Part shown: positions 7,452-16,069 of the stretch, one piece after another
Layout: every line of letters starts with the position of its first letter
Numbering within the stretch: the first letter of the stretch is position 1
Source of the DNA: Clostridia bacterium
Lineage (GTDB): Bacteria; Bacillota; Clostridia; UBA1381
DNA length: 64,000 bases
Assembly: GCA_017621875.1 (NCBI GenBank)
Contig: JAGASE010000020.1
Location: 1-64,000 of the forward strand
Reading direction: 5' to 3'
Translations under genes and position numbers: made by a program
Notes under the pieces: generated by a model
Told to the model about the DNA's origin: nothing
Databases searched by the model: none
The model's input: only the letters and a program-made list of their open reading frames with translations

Positions 7452-8282
7452 ATGAAAACGCAGACGTATTATAATGTGCCGTATGAGAGAATGGCGAATG
7501 TGTGTGACATGACGAAGAAGCTGTGCATAAACTGTGTCGGAGCAGTAGATGACAGTGTAGGCTTTACTACACGTTCTGTGCGGAAGGATTTTTATTTGAT
7601 GTATATCTTAAAAGGAAGTATGAATATTGAATTTGACAGTACTAAAAGCACTATATCGGCGGGAAACTTCCTTATTATGAAACCGGGAACAAAGTACGTG
7701 TATTATGCCGAAAAGGGCGACGGAATTAATTATTTATGGATGCACTTTACAGGAAAAGATGCAGAAAATTTATTGCAGAGCTTTTCTATACCTACAAATT
7801 GCATATGCAGCTGCGGACAAATCGCAAGCCTGGTGGAATACTGGAATAGAATGTATCGCGAATTTGTTATAAATGATGAGCATTTTCTGAAGATGACAGA
7901 GACGGTGCTTACTGAAATATTAATTACTTTTTCACGACATATCAGTGGCTTGGGTGAAAAAAAACGTCTGCTGAAATCAATCCTGTATATACATGAAAAC
8001 TATCATAAAAAAATAAACATTGCATATCTTGCAGCAATGGAAAATTTGAGTGAATCGCATTATAGAGCAGTTTTTGCACAGATGTTCGATGAATCTCCCA
8101 TTGAATATATAACCTCAAGACGAATAGAAGTGGCTATACATATGCTGGAAAATACCGATAAAAAACTGTCTGAAATATCTGCACTTGTCGGGTATAACGA
8201 TGTATATTATTTTGGCAGGAGATTTAAAAGAAAAACCGGAATGTCTCCGGGCGTCTACCGAAGAAACAGAAAAAGCAGCTAA
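7452..8282 (+). CDS. AraC-family transcriptional regulator, 276 aa
   Basis: The N-terminal ~150 residues form a cupin-like ligand-binding domain (YLMYILKGSMNIEFD, AGNFLIMKPGTKYVYYA). The C-terminal two-helix AraC DNA-binding domain covers residues ~175-272, with IAYLAAMENLSESHYRAVFAQ as first helix-turn-helix and the signature SEISALVGYNDVYYFGRRFKR with MSPGVYRR. It is divergent from the DUF4091 hydrolase gene and a good candidate for its regulator in response to a sugar. The ATG follows GGAGGTCGTGCG. A bidirectional terminator follows. Confidence 0.92.
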   Translation: MKTQTYYNVPYERMANVCDMTKKLCINCVGAVDDSVGFTTRSVRKDFYLMYILKGSMNIEFDSTKSTISAGNFLIMKPGTKYVYYAEKGDGINYLWMHFTGKDAENLLQSFSIPTNCICSCGQIASLVEYWNRMYREFVINDEHFLKMTETVLTEILITFSRHISGLGEKKRLLKSILYIHENYHKKINIAYLAAMENLSESHYRAVFAQMFDESPIEYITSRRIEVAIHMLENTDKKLSEISALVGYNDVYYFGRRFKRKTGMSPGVYRRNRKSS

Positions 8283-8300
8283 TATCATCAGCAAGAAAAA

Positions 8301-8337
8301 ATGATAGAGCCGAAATTTCGATTCTATCATTTTTTTG
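8301..8337. terminator. Bidirectional terminator between convergent genes
   Basis: The palindromic stem ATGATAGA-GCCGAAATTTCGAT-TCTATCAT is flanked by A-rich and T7 tracts, serving the AraC gene (+) and the ACT-domain gene (-). Confidence 0.85.
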
Positions 8338-8356
8338 CTTTAATAATGCAGTAATT

Positions 8357-8788
8357 TTATATTCTGTAAATGTCCTTTGCTTCTGCGGTGCTTATTCCGG
8401 CATCTGCGAGAGCCTTTGCAGCTGCCTCCGGCTCGGACACTTTAACAACCATTAATGCTTTATTGTTAACAGAGCCTACAAAGGCATACATATAATCAAC
8501 GTTTATGTTTTTATGAACAAAGATTTCCAATATTTTTGAAAGACCGCCGGGAGTATCGTCCATCGCAACAGCAAGAACATCAGTGACCTTTACGACAACG
8601 CCGATTTCCTTAAGAACGGTTACGGCAAGCTCCGAATTGTTAACTATGAGACGCAGTATTCCGTATTCGGAGGTGTCTGCGAGAGAAAGGGCACTTATGT
8701 CGATATTGCTTTTTCCGAGAGTCTCAATTATTGGTGCTAAGCCTCCGGGCTTATTTTCGGTAAAAACTGAAAGCTGTTTAATTAGCAT
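8357..8788 (-). CDS. ACT-domain protein (two ACT repeats), 143 aa
   Basis: Two tandem ACT domains are visible: residues 1-70 (LSVFTENKPGGLAPIIETL, IDISALSLADTSEYGILRLI) and 71-140 (VLAVAMDDTPGGLSKILEIF, VDYMYAFVGSVNNKALMVVK). ACT domains bind amino acids, and this two-domain type is regularly encoded beside phenylacetate-CoA ligase and indolepyruvate oxidoreductase genes, as here. It is probably a small regulatory sensor of aromatic amino acids or their products. It is the last gene of the five-gene minus-strand operon and starts 14 bases after paaK. No catalytic domain is present. Confidence 0.9.
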   Translation of the reverse strand: MLIKQLSVFTENKPGGLAPIIETLGKSNIDISALSLADTSEYGILRLIVNNSELAVTVLKEIGVVVKVTDVLAVAMDDTPGGLSKILEIFVHKNINVDYMYAFVGSVNNKALMVVKVSEPEAAAKALADAGISTAEAKDIYRI

Positions 8789-8802
8789 AAAATCACTCCT
8801 TT

Positions 8803-10104
8803 TTATAATTTTCTGTTATCAATAACTCGTTTAGCTTTGCCTTCGCTGCGTTGTATGGATTTCGGGTTAACGAGGTGAACGTTAGCACCTATGCCGAGAA
8901 CATCACGCAGCTTTTGTGTAATTGATTTTTCAAGTTTTTCGATTGATTTAACGTCATCTGCGAATAAGCTTTCGCTCATTTCAACATTTACATCAAAGGT
9001 ATCGGTGTTGTTTACTCTGTCCACAACAATCTGATAGTTAGGCGTAATATCGCCGCCGATGCTCATTAACACCTCTTCAATTTGTGATGGGAATACGTTA
9101 ACACCGCGGATAATCAGCATATCGTCACTTCGACCGCAAGGCTTTTTCATACGGATATGAGTTCTGCCGCACTTGCATGGTTCAGCGATAAGCTGACAGA
9201 TATCACGTGTTCTGTAGCGGATAAGAGGGAAGCCTTCCTTTGTGATTGTTGTAAAAACAAGCTCACCCTGCTCTCCGTAAGGGAGAACCTCTCCGGTGTC
9301 AGGGTCGATGATTTCGGGAATGAACATATCCTCCCAAACGTGCATACCTGCCTGATATTCACATTCGCAGGCAACGCCCGGTCCCATAATTTCGGACAGA
9401 CCGTAAATGTCATATGCCTTAAGACCGAGCTTATCCTCAATCGCATGACGCATATCCTCAGTCCAAGGCTCGGCACCAAAGATACCTGCTTTCAGTTGCA
9501 GCTTGTCTGTAACGCCAAGCTCCTCGGCGGATTCTCCGAGATAGAGTGCATAGGAGGGAGTACAGCAGAGAGCTGTTGAACCGAAATCAACCATAGTTTG
9601 AATCTGGTTATGGGTATTTCCTGATGACATCGGAATAACAGTTGCACCGATGGCAGTCGCACCGCCGTGAGCACCCAAGCCGCCGGTGAAGAGTCCATAG
9701 CCGTAGGAAACCTGAACGAAATCGTCCTTTCCAAGTCCAAGTGCGGTCATCATTCTTGCTACGCAGTCATCCCAGTCCTTAATGTCCTTTTCAGTATAGC
9801 CTACAACTATTTTTTTGCCGGTTGTACCGCTGGACGCATGCACGCGTACAATATCATGTGTGGGTACGGCAAACAAGCCGTAGGGATACCAGTCTCTAAG
9901 GTCCTGCTTGTATGAGAACGGAAGCTTAGGCAAATCGTCAACCGAGGTAATGTCGGAGGGCTTTAAGCCTTTTTCATCCATACGCCGACGGAAAAGCTCA
10001 ACGTTTTCATACATTCTTTTTACCTGCCACACGAGTCTTTCGCTTTGGAGCTTTTTAATCTCCTCACGCGGCATTGTTTCAATTTCTTTTTGCCACATAG
10101 CCAT
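8803..10104 (-). CDS. paaK: Phenylacetate-CoA ligase, 433 aa
   Basis: This adenylate-forming ligase of PaaK length would convert arylacetates to CoA thioesters with ATP. Visible motifs are the P-loop [19 protein letters not shown], the A5-type [13 protein letters not shown], the AMP-binding [13 protein letters not shown] and the compact C-terminal domain beginning [21 protein letters not shown]. In gut anaerobes the gene commonly sits with iorAB: Ior makes arylacetyl-CoA from arylpyruvates, and PaaK run in reverse or forward links acid and thioester. It starts 14 bases downstream of iorB and is followed by the ACT-domain gene, a standard trio. Confidence 0.93.
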   Translation of the reverse strand: MAMWQKEIETMPREEIKKLQSERLVWQVKRMYENVELFRRRMDEKGLKPSDITSVDDLPKLPFSYKQDLRDWYPYGLFAVPTHDIVRVHASSGTTGKKIVVGYTEKDIKDWDDCVARMMTALGLGKDDFVQVSYGYGLFTGGLGAHGGATAIGATVIPMSSGNTHNQIQTMVDFGSTALCCTPSYALYLGESAEELGVTDKLQLKAGIFGAEPWTEDMRHAIEDKLGLKAYDIYGLSEIMGPGVACECEYQAGMHVWEDMFIPEIIDPDTGEVLPYGEQGELVFTTITKEGFPLIRYRTRDICQLIAEPCKCGRTHIRMKKPCGRSDDMLIIRGVNVFPSQIEEVLMSIGGDITPNYQIVVDRVNNTDTFDVNVEMSESLFADDVKSIEKLEKSITQKLRDVLGIGANVHLVNPKSIQRSEGKAKRVIDNRKL

Positions 10105-10118
10105 ATTTTTAAACCTCC

Positions 10119-10685
10119 TTAAAGCTTATAGCCTAAATCAAACGCTTTTAAGTTCACGTCAAGGAATTTTGGCGGAACGGTATTTTTGATTGTTTCAACC
10201 CATTTTTCATAAGGAATATCGGTGCTTTTTGCCATAACGCCTATAAGAACTACGTTAACAGCTTTAAAATTTCCTGCCTCCTCGGCAAGGGAGAGTGCAT
10301 CAACCAACGTAACGTCCAGCTTATCCTGCAGCTTTTTATCGATATTTTCAGGATATTTCATTGCACCGGTGATAACAGGCATAGGGTCGATTTCCTGAGT
10401 GTTAACAATGATTTTTCCGCCTTTTTTGAGGTATGGCATTGCACGATACGCCTCAAGCATTTCAAATGCAAGTATAATATCCGCTTCTCCGCGGTCGATA
10501 ATAGGGGAGTATACAGCGTCGCCGTACTTTACATATGTAACAACGCTTCCGCCACGCTGGCTCATTCCATGAACCTCGGAAACCTTAACGTCATAGCCCT
10601 CATTAATAACTGTGTTGCCCAAAATTCGGCTGGCAAGCAGCGTTCCCTGACCGCCTACGCCGACTATCATAATTTTCTTGGTCAT
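10119..10685 (-). CDS. iorB: Indolepyruvate:ferredoxin oxidoreductase, beta subunit, 188 aa
   Basis: This is the gamma-type 2-oxoacid:ferredoxin oxidoreductase domain. It has the N-terminal [18 protein letters not shown], then [19 protein letters not shown] and [23 protein letters not shown], all typical of IorB. With IorA it oxidatively decarboxylates aryl-2-oxoacids (from Trp, Phe, Tyr transamination) to arylacetyl-CoA, reducing ferredoxin. The length matches the family. It starts three bases after the iorA stop, so the subunits are translationally coupled. Confidence 0.95.
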   Translation of the reverse strand: MTKKIMIVGVGGQGTLLASRILGNTVINEGYDVKVSEVHGMSQRGGSVVTYVKYGDAVYSPIIDRGEADIILAFEMLEAYRAMPYLKKGGKIIVNTQEIDPMPVITGAMKYPENIDKKLQDKLDVTLVDALSLAEEAGNFKAVNVVLIGVMAKSTDIPYEKWVETIKNTVPPKFLDVNLKAFDLGYKL

Positions 10686-10688
10686 CGC

Positions 10689-12425
10689 TTAGCCCTCCTT
10701 TACTATTGCATCAAACGGACATACATTAATACATAAGCCGCAGCCGTTGCATTGTGTCAAATCAATCTTTACTCCGCCGGCTCCGTCCTCGGAAATTGCA
10801 GGACAACCAAGCTTCATGCACATTTTACATTTTTTGCAGTTTTCGGTAATTTTGCAGTGACTTGTGTAGCTTACCGATTTAAGCAGTGCACACGGACGCT
10901 GTGCAATGATAACCGAAGGCTCTTCACGCTGCGTTTCTTCCTTAACGACCTTTTCAAAGTTCTTAATATCAAACGGGTCGGCAACGCATACATGCTCTAT
11001 TCCTATTGCCTTGCAAAGAGTAAGGAGATTAACCTGTTTAGTTTCCTCGCCGCGGATTGTGTAGCCGGTTGTAGGATTATCCTGATGACCTGTCATTCCT
11101 GTTATGGAGTTGTCAAGAATAATAACGGTGTTATTTCCTTTATTGTAAACAATATCAATAAGACCTGTTATGCCTGAGTGCATAAAGGTGGAATCACCGA
11201 TAACCGAAACCAGCTTTTTGTTAAATTCCGAACCTCTTGCTTTTGCCATACCGAGTGCTGCTGAAACTGATGCACCCATACAGATTGTTGTGTCAACGCT
11301 GGCAAGAGGAGGAATTGCACCGAGGGTGTAGCAGCCGATATCGCCCGAAACAACAAGTCCCAGCTTTTTCAGAACGTAGAATACGCCTCTGTGCGGACAG
11401 CCCGGGCAGAGAACGGGAGGACGTGCAGGAATTGCTTCTTCGATTTCAGCCTGCTCTGCCGGAGCTGTTCCCAAAACTGCACTCTTTATCATGGTAGGAG
11501 TGTATTCTCCCAAAAGTGTGAAGACGTCCTTGCCCGAAACCTCAAGACCGAGTGATTTGCAATGATCTTCAATTATTGGATCAAGCTCCTCAATGACATA
11601 AAGCTTATCAACCTTTGACGCAAAATCAAGGATAAGCTTTTCCGGCATAGGGTAAACCATGCCGAGCTTAAGATAGCTTGCATTATCGCCGAGAGCCTCT
11701 TTTGCGTACATATATGCAATACCCGATGCAATAACACCGATTTTGGTGTCATTCATTTCAACGGTGTTAAAGCTGCAGTCTTCAGCAAAATCCTTGAGCT
11801 TTGCAATCCTTTCCTCAACAACAACGTGACGCTTTACGGCGTTTGCGGGCATCATAACATACTTGCCGACATTTTTTTCGTATGGTTTAAGCTCAATATC
11901 CTTACGCTCGCCAATCTCTACAAGGCTTTGTGAGTGTGAAACACGCGTAGATAAGCGAATGAATACAGGAGTGTCAAATTCCTCCGAAAGCTCAAACGCA
12001 AGACGTGTAAATTCCTTACATTCCTGAGAGTCTGAAGGCTCAAGCATTGTGATTTTTGAAGCCTTTGCGTAGTGACGTGAGTCCTGCTCGTTCTGAGAAG
12101 AATGCATGCCCGGGTCGTCCGCTACGCAGAATACTAAGCCGCCGTTTACGCCGGTGTAGCTTACAGTAAATACAGGGTCAGCCATTACATTAAGTCCTAC
12201 GTGCTTCATGCAGGACATACTGCGTGCACCGCCTATTGATGCACCGATTGCGACCTCTGCCGCAACCTTTTCGTTAGGTGACCATTCTGCATATATTTCA
12301 TCGTATTTTACGATGTTTTCTGTGATTTCTGTGCTTGGTGTGCCTGGATAGGACGCAACTACTCTTACGCCTGCCTCATAGGCACCCTGTGCAACTGCTG
12401 CGTTGCCTAATAATAACTTTTTCAT
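10689..12425 (-). CDS. iorA: Indolepyruvate:ferredoxin oxidoreductase, alpha subunit, 578 aa
   Basis: This is a full-length IorA. The N-terminal pyrimidine-binding domain (LLGNAAVAQGAYEAGVRVVASYPGTPS) contains SMKHVGLNVMADP and QDSRHYAK. The TPP domain holds CPGCPHRGVFYVLKKLG, GDIGCYTLG, MGASVSAALG and the TPP-binding GDSTFMHSGITGLIDIVYN. The C-terminal end has two [4Fe-4S] ferredoxin clusters (CKKCKMCMKLGCP, CNGCGLCINVCP). It catalyses ferredoxin-dependent decarboxylation of arylpyruvates to arylacetyl-CoA. It lies second in the operon; a MITE-like repeat separates it from the upstream ligase gene. Confidence 0.97.
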   Translation of the reverse strand: MKKLLLGNAAVAQGAYEAGVRVVASYPGTPSTEITENIVKYDEIYAEWSPNEKVAAEVAIGASIGGARSMSCMKHVGLNVMADPVFTVSYTGVNGGLVFCVADDPGMHSSQNEQDSRHYAKASKITMLEPSDSQECKEFTRLAFELSEEFDTPVFIRLSTRVSHSQSLVEIGERKDIELKPYEKNVGKYVMMPANAVKRHVVVEERIAKLKDFAEDCSFNTVEMNDTKIGVIASGIAYMYAKEALGDNASYLKLGMVYPMPEKLILDFASKVDKLYVIEELDPIIEDHCKSLGLEVSGKDVFTLLGEYTPTMIKSAVLGTAPAEQAEIEEAIPARPPVLCPGCPHRGVFYVLKKLGLVVSGDIGCYTLGAIPPLASVDTTICMGASVSAALGMAKARGSEFNKKLVSVIGDSTFMHSGITGLIDIVYNKGNNTVIILDNSITGMTGHQDNPTTGYTIRGEETKQVNLLTLCKAIGIEHVCVADPFDIKNFEKVVKEETQREEPSVIIAQRPCALLKSVSYTSHCKITENCKKCKMCMKLGCPAISEDGAGGVKIDLTQCNGCGLCINVCPFDAIVKEG

Positions 12426-12451
12426 AGTGTGTTCCTTTCTGTGTTTTTAGT

Positions 12452-12639
12452 GGGCTCTGCCCATACCCGCAAGCTTTTTGAAAAAGCCTGACCCAAAACT
12501 TTTGGGCAAAAGCATTGCTTTTGCAGTAAGATATATCGGGTTTGCTGCACTCTTGCATCTGCAATGCCGTTGCAGTAAAGTTTTCGCAGAAGCCTTTTTC
12601 AAAAGGCTTGTAAGGGGTTAAAGGGGCTTAGCCCCTTTT
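12452..12639. repeat. MITE-like imperfect inverted repeat
   Basis: About 190 bp with two long complementary arms. The left arm runs from ACCCGCAAGCTTTTTGAAAA through CCCAAAACTTTTGGGC, and the right arm has AAAGTTTTC then AAGCCTTTTTCAAAAGGCTTGT. Short palindromes at the ends are GGGCTCTGCCC and AAGGGGCTTAGCCCCTT. No coding potential. It fills the 219-base gap between two co-oriented operon genes and its outer hairpin could act as a partial terminator. Confidence 0.55.
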
Positions 12640-12644
12640 GTTGA

Positions 12645-14285
12645 CTATTGATTTATTTCATTTTCGTGAGCGACAACGGATTTTGCGCCGTAAATTTCAC
12701 GAAGCTTCGGTTTTTCGATTTTGCCGGTAGGATTTCTCGGCACGTCTGCGAAAATAATCTTTCTCGGACGCTTATATCTTGGCAGGTCGAAACAGAAGTC
12801 TTCAAGCTCTTCCTCAGTAAGCTGCATATCGGGCTTAACCTCGATAACGGCAGCTGCAATTTCTCCGAGTCTTGCGTCGGGGATGCCGATAACCGCAACG
12901 TCCTTGATTTTGTCATTTTTACGCAGAAAATCCTCAATCTGAACAGGGTAGAGGTTTTCGCCGCCGGAGATAATAACGTCCTTTTTGCGGTCAACAAGGA
13001 AAATAAATCCGTCCTCGTCCTCCTGTGCCATATCGCCTGTAAAGAGCCAGCCGTCCGCTAAAACCTCAGCAGTTGCTTTTTCGTCCTTATAGTAGCAGTT
13101 CATAACGCCGGGACCCTTTACCGCAAGCTCACCGACCTCGCCTTGTTTTACTTCGTTTTTATGCTCGTCAACGATTTTAACCTTCCAGCCGTAGCCTGCC
13201 TTTCCGATAGCACCTACCTTGTGGATATTTTCAACTCCCAAATGTACGCAGCCGGGTCCGATTGATTCGGAAAGTCCGTAGTTGGTATCATACTGATGAT
13301 TAGGGAATACATTTTTCCAACGATTGATAAGGCTCGGCGGAACAGGCTGTGCACCTATGTGCATCAGACGCCACTGTGACAGATTGTAGTCGTCTAAATT
13401 GATTTTACCGCTGTCGATAGCATCCAGAATATCCTGTGCCCATGGAACGAGCAGCCAAACGATGGTGCAATGCTCATCCGAAACAGCTTTTAAAATCCAT
13501 TCCGGCTCAATTCCTTTTAAAAGAACTGCTCTGCCGCCGACTAAGAAGCTGCCAAACCAGTGCATTTTTGCACCTGTATGATAAAGCGGCGGAATACAAA
13601 GGAAAACGTCCTCCTTTGTTTGACCGTGATGATTTTGCTCGGTCATTGCGGCGTGCATAAGACTTTCATGATTATGTATAATAGCTTTCGGGAAGCCGGT
13701 TGTGCCTGATGAGAAATAAATTGCAGCCTCGTCCGAATCGCAAAGCTTTATGTCGGGTGCTTTTGAAGAACAGTAGGTAACAAGCCTGTCATAGCTTTCT
13801 GCAAAGGTGGGGCAGTCCTCGCCTGCATAAAACCACATTTTTACACGTGGTATGCGATGGTATATTTCTTCAATACGACCGGTAAATTCAGGTCCGAATA
13901 TAATCACATCGGAATCGGAAAGATTCAGGCAGTATTTAATTTCTTCTGCGGTGTAGCGATAGTTAAGAGGTACGGCAAGTGCACCTGTTTTGAGGATACC
14001 GAAATAAATCGGCAGCCATTCAAGACAGTTCATTAAAAGGATTGCAACCTTGTCGCCTTTTTTTATGCCGCGTGATAAAAGCAGGTTGGCAAAGCGATTT
14101 GCTTTTTTGTTAAACTCGCTCCAGGTAATCTCCTTTCTGTAATCCGCATTGGGCTTTGCCTCAATCAAAGAGTATTCACGCCATGTGGTGCGGATTTGGT
14201 TTTCCAGCTTTGGATTGATTTCTACCAGGGCAATGTCGTTTGGGTAAAAATCTGAATTTTTTTTGAGGATTTCAGTAATAGGCAT
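12645..14285 (-). CDS. AMP-dependent acyl/aryl-CoA synthetase, 546 aa
   Basis: This adenylate-forming enzyme of the acyl-CoA synthetase class forms acyl-AMP and then acyl-CoA. Motifs are A3 AAIYFSSGTTGFPKAIIHNH, A5 YDTNYGLSESIGPG, A7/A8 GWLFTGDMAQEDEDGFIFLVDRKKDVIISGG, and A10 PRNPTGKIEKPKLREIYG with the catalytic lysine. The length fits medium/long-chain or aryl-CoA ligases; substrate class cannot be set from sequence. It heads the minus-strand operon ahead of iorA, iorB, paaK and the ACT gene, so an aromatic or branched acid is plausible. The start is ATG at 14285 after AAAGGAGAATAAAAA. The upstream leader contains an attenuator-type terminator. Confidence 0.9.
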   Translation of the reverse strand: MPITEILKKNSDFYPNDIALVEINPKLENQIRTTWREYSLIEAKPNADYRKEITWSEFNKKANRFANLLLSRGIKKGDKVAILLMNCLEWLPIYFGILKTGALAVPLNYRYTAEEIKYCLNLSDSDVIIFGPEFTGRIEEIYHRIPRVKMWFYAGEDCPTFAESYDRLVTYCSSKAPDIKLCDSDEAAIYFSSGTTGFPKAIIHNHESLMHAAMTEQNHHGQTKEDVFLCIPPLYHTGAKMHWFGSFLVGGRAVLLKGIEPEWILKAVSDEHCTIVWLLVPWAQDILDAIDSGKINLDDYNLSQWRLMHIGAQPVPPSLINRWKNVFPNHQYDTNYGLSESIGPGCVHLGVENIHKVGAIGKAGYGWKVKIVDEHKNEVKQGEVGELAVKGPGVMNCYYKDEKATAEVLADGWLFTGDMAQEDEDGFIFLVDRKKDVIISGGENLYPVQIEDFLRKNDKIKDVAVIGIPDARLGEIAAAVIEVKPDMQLTEEELEDFCFDLPRYKRPRKIIFADVPRNPTGKIEKPKLREIYGAKSVVAHENEINQ

Positions 14286-14340
14286 TTTTTATTCTCCTTT
14301 GTAAATTTTAGTTATCTGAAAATTAAGAGGTGGTCATAAA

Positions 14341-14372
14341 TTAAAAAATTCCTCTGTAACAAAATACAGAGG
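14341..14372 (-). terminator. Intrinsic terminator inside the ligase leader (attenuator)
   Basis: On the minus strand the stem CCTCTGTA/TACAGAGG with a six-base loop is followed by AATTTTTT, about 55 bases before the ATG and well downstream of the promoter. A terminator between promoter and gene implies conditional read-through. Confidence 0.7.
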
Positions 14373-14375
14373 ACA

Positions 14376-14492
14376 AAAATTTAGCGATACCGCCACAGTT
14401 TATCTTTGCTTTGCGGCAGACAGACCTCATCGGGAATATGTAACTGACGAATTTCCGATTATCGTATTTTTTATTACCTAATTATATTAATA
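14376..14492 (-). promoter_or_regulatory. Structured 5' leader of the ligase-ior-paaK operon; possible T-box-like riboswitch
   Basis: The transcript from about 14492 contains a hairpin AUCGG-AAAU/AUAUUC-CCGAU and then GUGGCGGUAUCGC just before GUCCUCUGUA of the terminator. Order and content resemble the T-box (GGGUGGNACCGCG) followed by the typical UCCUCUGU terminator stem, but the match is imperfect: no canonical UGGN is in register, and a Stem I with the AG bulge is not clear. The attenuation call is firmer than the T-box class. Confidence 0.4.
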
Positions 14493-14498
14493 TATTTA

Positions 14499-14526
14499 AG
14501 TATAACATAAAACAAATAAAAGTCAA
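14499..14526 (-). promoter_or_regulatory. Promoter of the ligase-ior-paaK operon
   Basis: On the minus strand, TTGACT (14526-14521), a 16-bp spacer and TATACT (14504-14499). It places a roughly 205-nt leader ahead of the ATG at 14285. Confidence 0.7.
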
Positions 14527-14574
14527 CACCTTTTTGCATAGACTGACAAGCAAAAAATAATTTTTACATTATCA

Positions 14575-14603
14575 TTGCAAATTTTGGTTAAATGTGCTAC
14601 AAT
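14575..14603 (+). promoter_or_regulatory. Promoter of the peptide/radical-SAM/kinase operon
   Basis: TTGCAA (14575-14580), 17-bp spacer, TACAAT (14598-14603), about 68 bases ahead of the precursor ATG. It is back-to-back with the ligase promoter. Confidence 0.65.
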
Positions 14604-14670
14604 GTAGCGGGACAGAGTTTGATAAAAAATTCTGTTGCTGTATAATTAATTATAGGGGGAGGTGACGAAT

Positions 14671-14835
14671 ATGAATAAGGCAATTAATATGTTTGTTCTT
14701 TCAAATGATAGTATGCAGACAATTTCAGCGAAGCTGGAATCTTTTGATAAGAAAGGTGTGAAGGCATCTTCTGAGCATTCAGGTGAAATGAATTTTAATG
14801 GATGTGCAAAAGGTTATTGTCAGGCTTGGGACTAA
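14671..14835 (+). CDS. Putative ribosomally synthesised peptide precursor, 54 aa
   Basis: The ATG at 14671 follows an excellent GGGGGAGGTGA site. The product has a helical, charged N-terminal part (MNKAINMFVLSNDSMQ...KLESFDKKGVK) resembling a leader, and a short C-terminal segment NGCAKGYCQAWD with both cysteines of the peptide (C45, C50) plus Tyr49 and Trp53, resembling a modified core. The first 40 residues have no Cys. It directly precedes a radical SAM/SPASM gene, the standard arrangement for radical-SAM RiPPs. No double-glycine or obvious protease site is seen. I cannot match it to a named precursor family; a sactipeptide/ranthipeptide thioether or cyclophane product is possible. Confidence 0.7.
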   Translation: MNKAINMFVLSNDSMQTISAKLESFDKKGVKASSEHSGEMNFNGCAKGYCQAWD

Positions 14836-14862
14836 TTTATTATTAATTTTGTCCTGATGAAA

Positions 14863-14916
14863 ACACATGATAGTCGGATGAAGGATATTATTAACAAATA
14901 TCTGACTATCATGTGT
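14863..14916 (+). other. Long hairpin between precursor and maturase genes
   Basis: A perfect 13-bp inverted repeat (ACACATGATAGTC at 14863-14875, GACTATCATGTGT at 14904-14916) with a further GATAT/ATATC pairing inside. There is no T tract after it. It probably stabilises the 3' end of precursor mRNA or limits read-through to the maturase gene. Confidence 0.65.
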
Positions 14917-14940
14917 GAATTTTATGTAAGGAGAAAAAAT

Positions 14941-16056
14941 ATGAGAAAAAATTTAGATAAATTTATGAATAAACCGGATACTAAAATAGTGAACTTGACT
15001 TTAACCAACAAGTGCAATTTGTCATGCACGTATTGCTATGAGCATAACAAGGAAGCTCAATCAATGACATTTGAAACAGCAAAGAAGATTATAGATAGAG
15101 AAATGAGTGCAAATGACGGTTCAAATTTTATGTGCTTGTATTATTTCGGAGGAGAGCCATATCTGGAATTTGAATTGATTAAAAAAATACATGCATATAT
15201 GCAGAGCAGACAGTGGGAAAAAGGTTGGTTTGGATTTTCTACAACCAACGGAACCTTGGTGCATGGTGAGATACAGGAATGGCTTAAGGAAAACTCTTCA
15301 AGCATGGAAGTATATCTGAGTCTGGACGGTGACAGAGAAATGCAAAATATCAATCGCTCCAACTCGTATGATATGATTGATTTGGAATTTTTCAAAAAAG
15401 AATTTCCGTTTGCAAAGATGACTGTATCAAAAGAAACCTTACCCAAATTAGCTAAAGGTGCAATAGAGCTTCATGAAAAAGGTTTTCAGGTTTCGGCAAA
15501 TTTGGGCTATGGTGTAAAATGGTCCGATGAATCTCTGGAGGTGTTAGCACAGCAGCTTAAAATTCTTATGGATTATTATTTAGCTCATCCTGAAATCAAG
15601 GTTGCAAATATACTTGATTTAGCTATTATGGATATGCAACCCGGGGCGGCAGTTCCGAAAAGATTTTGTGGTGTCGGACCTATGATGAAATCATATGACA
15701 TAGACGGAGAGGTTTACCCGTGTCACGCATTTGCTCCGCTTTGTATCGGAAAGGAATTGGCGGAAAAAGCAAAAAAAATTGATTTTTCATGCCCTGTTGA
15801 TCCGCGTAATTTAGATGAAAAATGCAGAAACTGTCCTGTTGTCGGAGTTTGCCCGACTTGTTACGGAATTAATATGGGAATGTCAGGGAATATTTATCAT
15901 ATTTGTGATGATCACTGCAAAATGATGAAAATACAATTCCTTGCAAATGCTATGTTTAAGTACAGACAGTATGAAATGGGCTTGCTGGAGTTGAACGAGC
16001 AGGAGGAATGCAGGCTGCTGCAAAATATCAAGGCTGTTCAGAACTTGGCTCTTTGA
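14941..16056 (+). CDS. Radical SAM/SPASM peptide maturase, 371 aa
   Basis: The AAGGAG site (14928-14934 region) sets the start at 14941; an upstream ATG at 14857 would read through the hairpin. The radical SAM cluster motif is CNLSCTYCYEH (CxxxCxxC), followed by YYFGGEPYLEF and the SAM-binding barrel. The C-terminal SPASM region has FCGVGPMMKSYDIDGEVYPCHAF, then CRNCPVVGVCPTCYG and a final CDDHCKMM, enough cysteines for two auxiliary [4Fe-4S] clusters. This architecture is that of enzymes installing thioether or C-C crosslinks on peptides. The probable substrate is the 54-aa peptide immediately upstream. Thirteen bases separate it from the kinase gene, so they are cotranscribed. Confidence 0.9.
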   Translation: MRKNLDKFMNKPDTKIVNLTLTNKCNLSCTYCYEHNKEAQSMTFETAKKIIDREMSANDGSNFMCLYYFGGEPYLEFELIKKIHAYMQSRQWEKGWFGFSTTNGTLVHGEIQEWLKENSSSMEVYLSLDGDREMQNINRSNSYDMIDLEFFKKEFPFAKMTVSKETLPKLAKGAIELHEKGFQVSANLGYGVKWSDESLEVLAQQLKILMDYYLAHPEIKVANILDLAIMDMQPGAAVPKRFCGVGPMMKSYDIDGEVYPCHAFAPLCIGKELAEKAKKIDFSCPVDPRNLDEKCRNCPVVGVCPTCYGINMGMSGNIYHICDDHCKMMKIQFLANAMFKYRQYEMGLLELNEQEECRLLQNIKAVQNLAL

Positions 16057-16069
16057 CGGAGAATATAAA

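Noticed and set aside
14857-14940. 28-residue longer radical SAM protein starting at 14857
   Set aside because: The segment is an inverted repeat with no ribosome site; AAGGAG before 14941 and the family N-terminus favour the later start.
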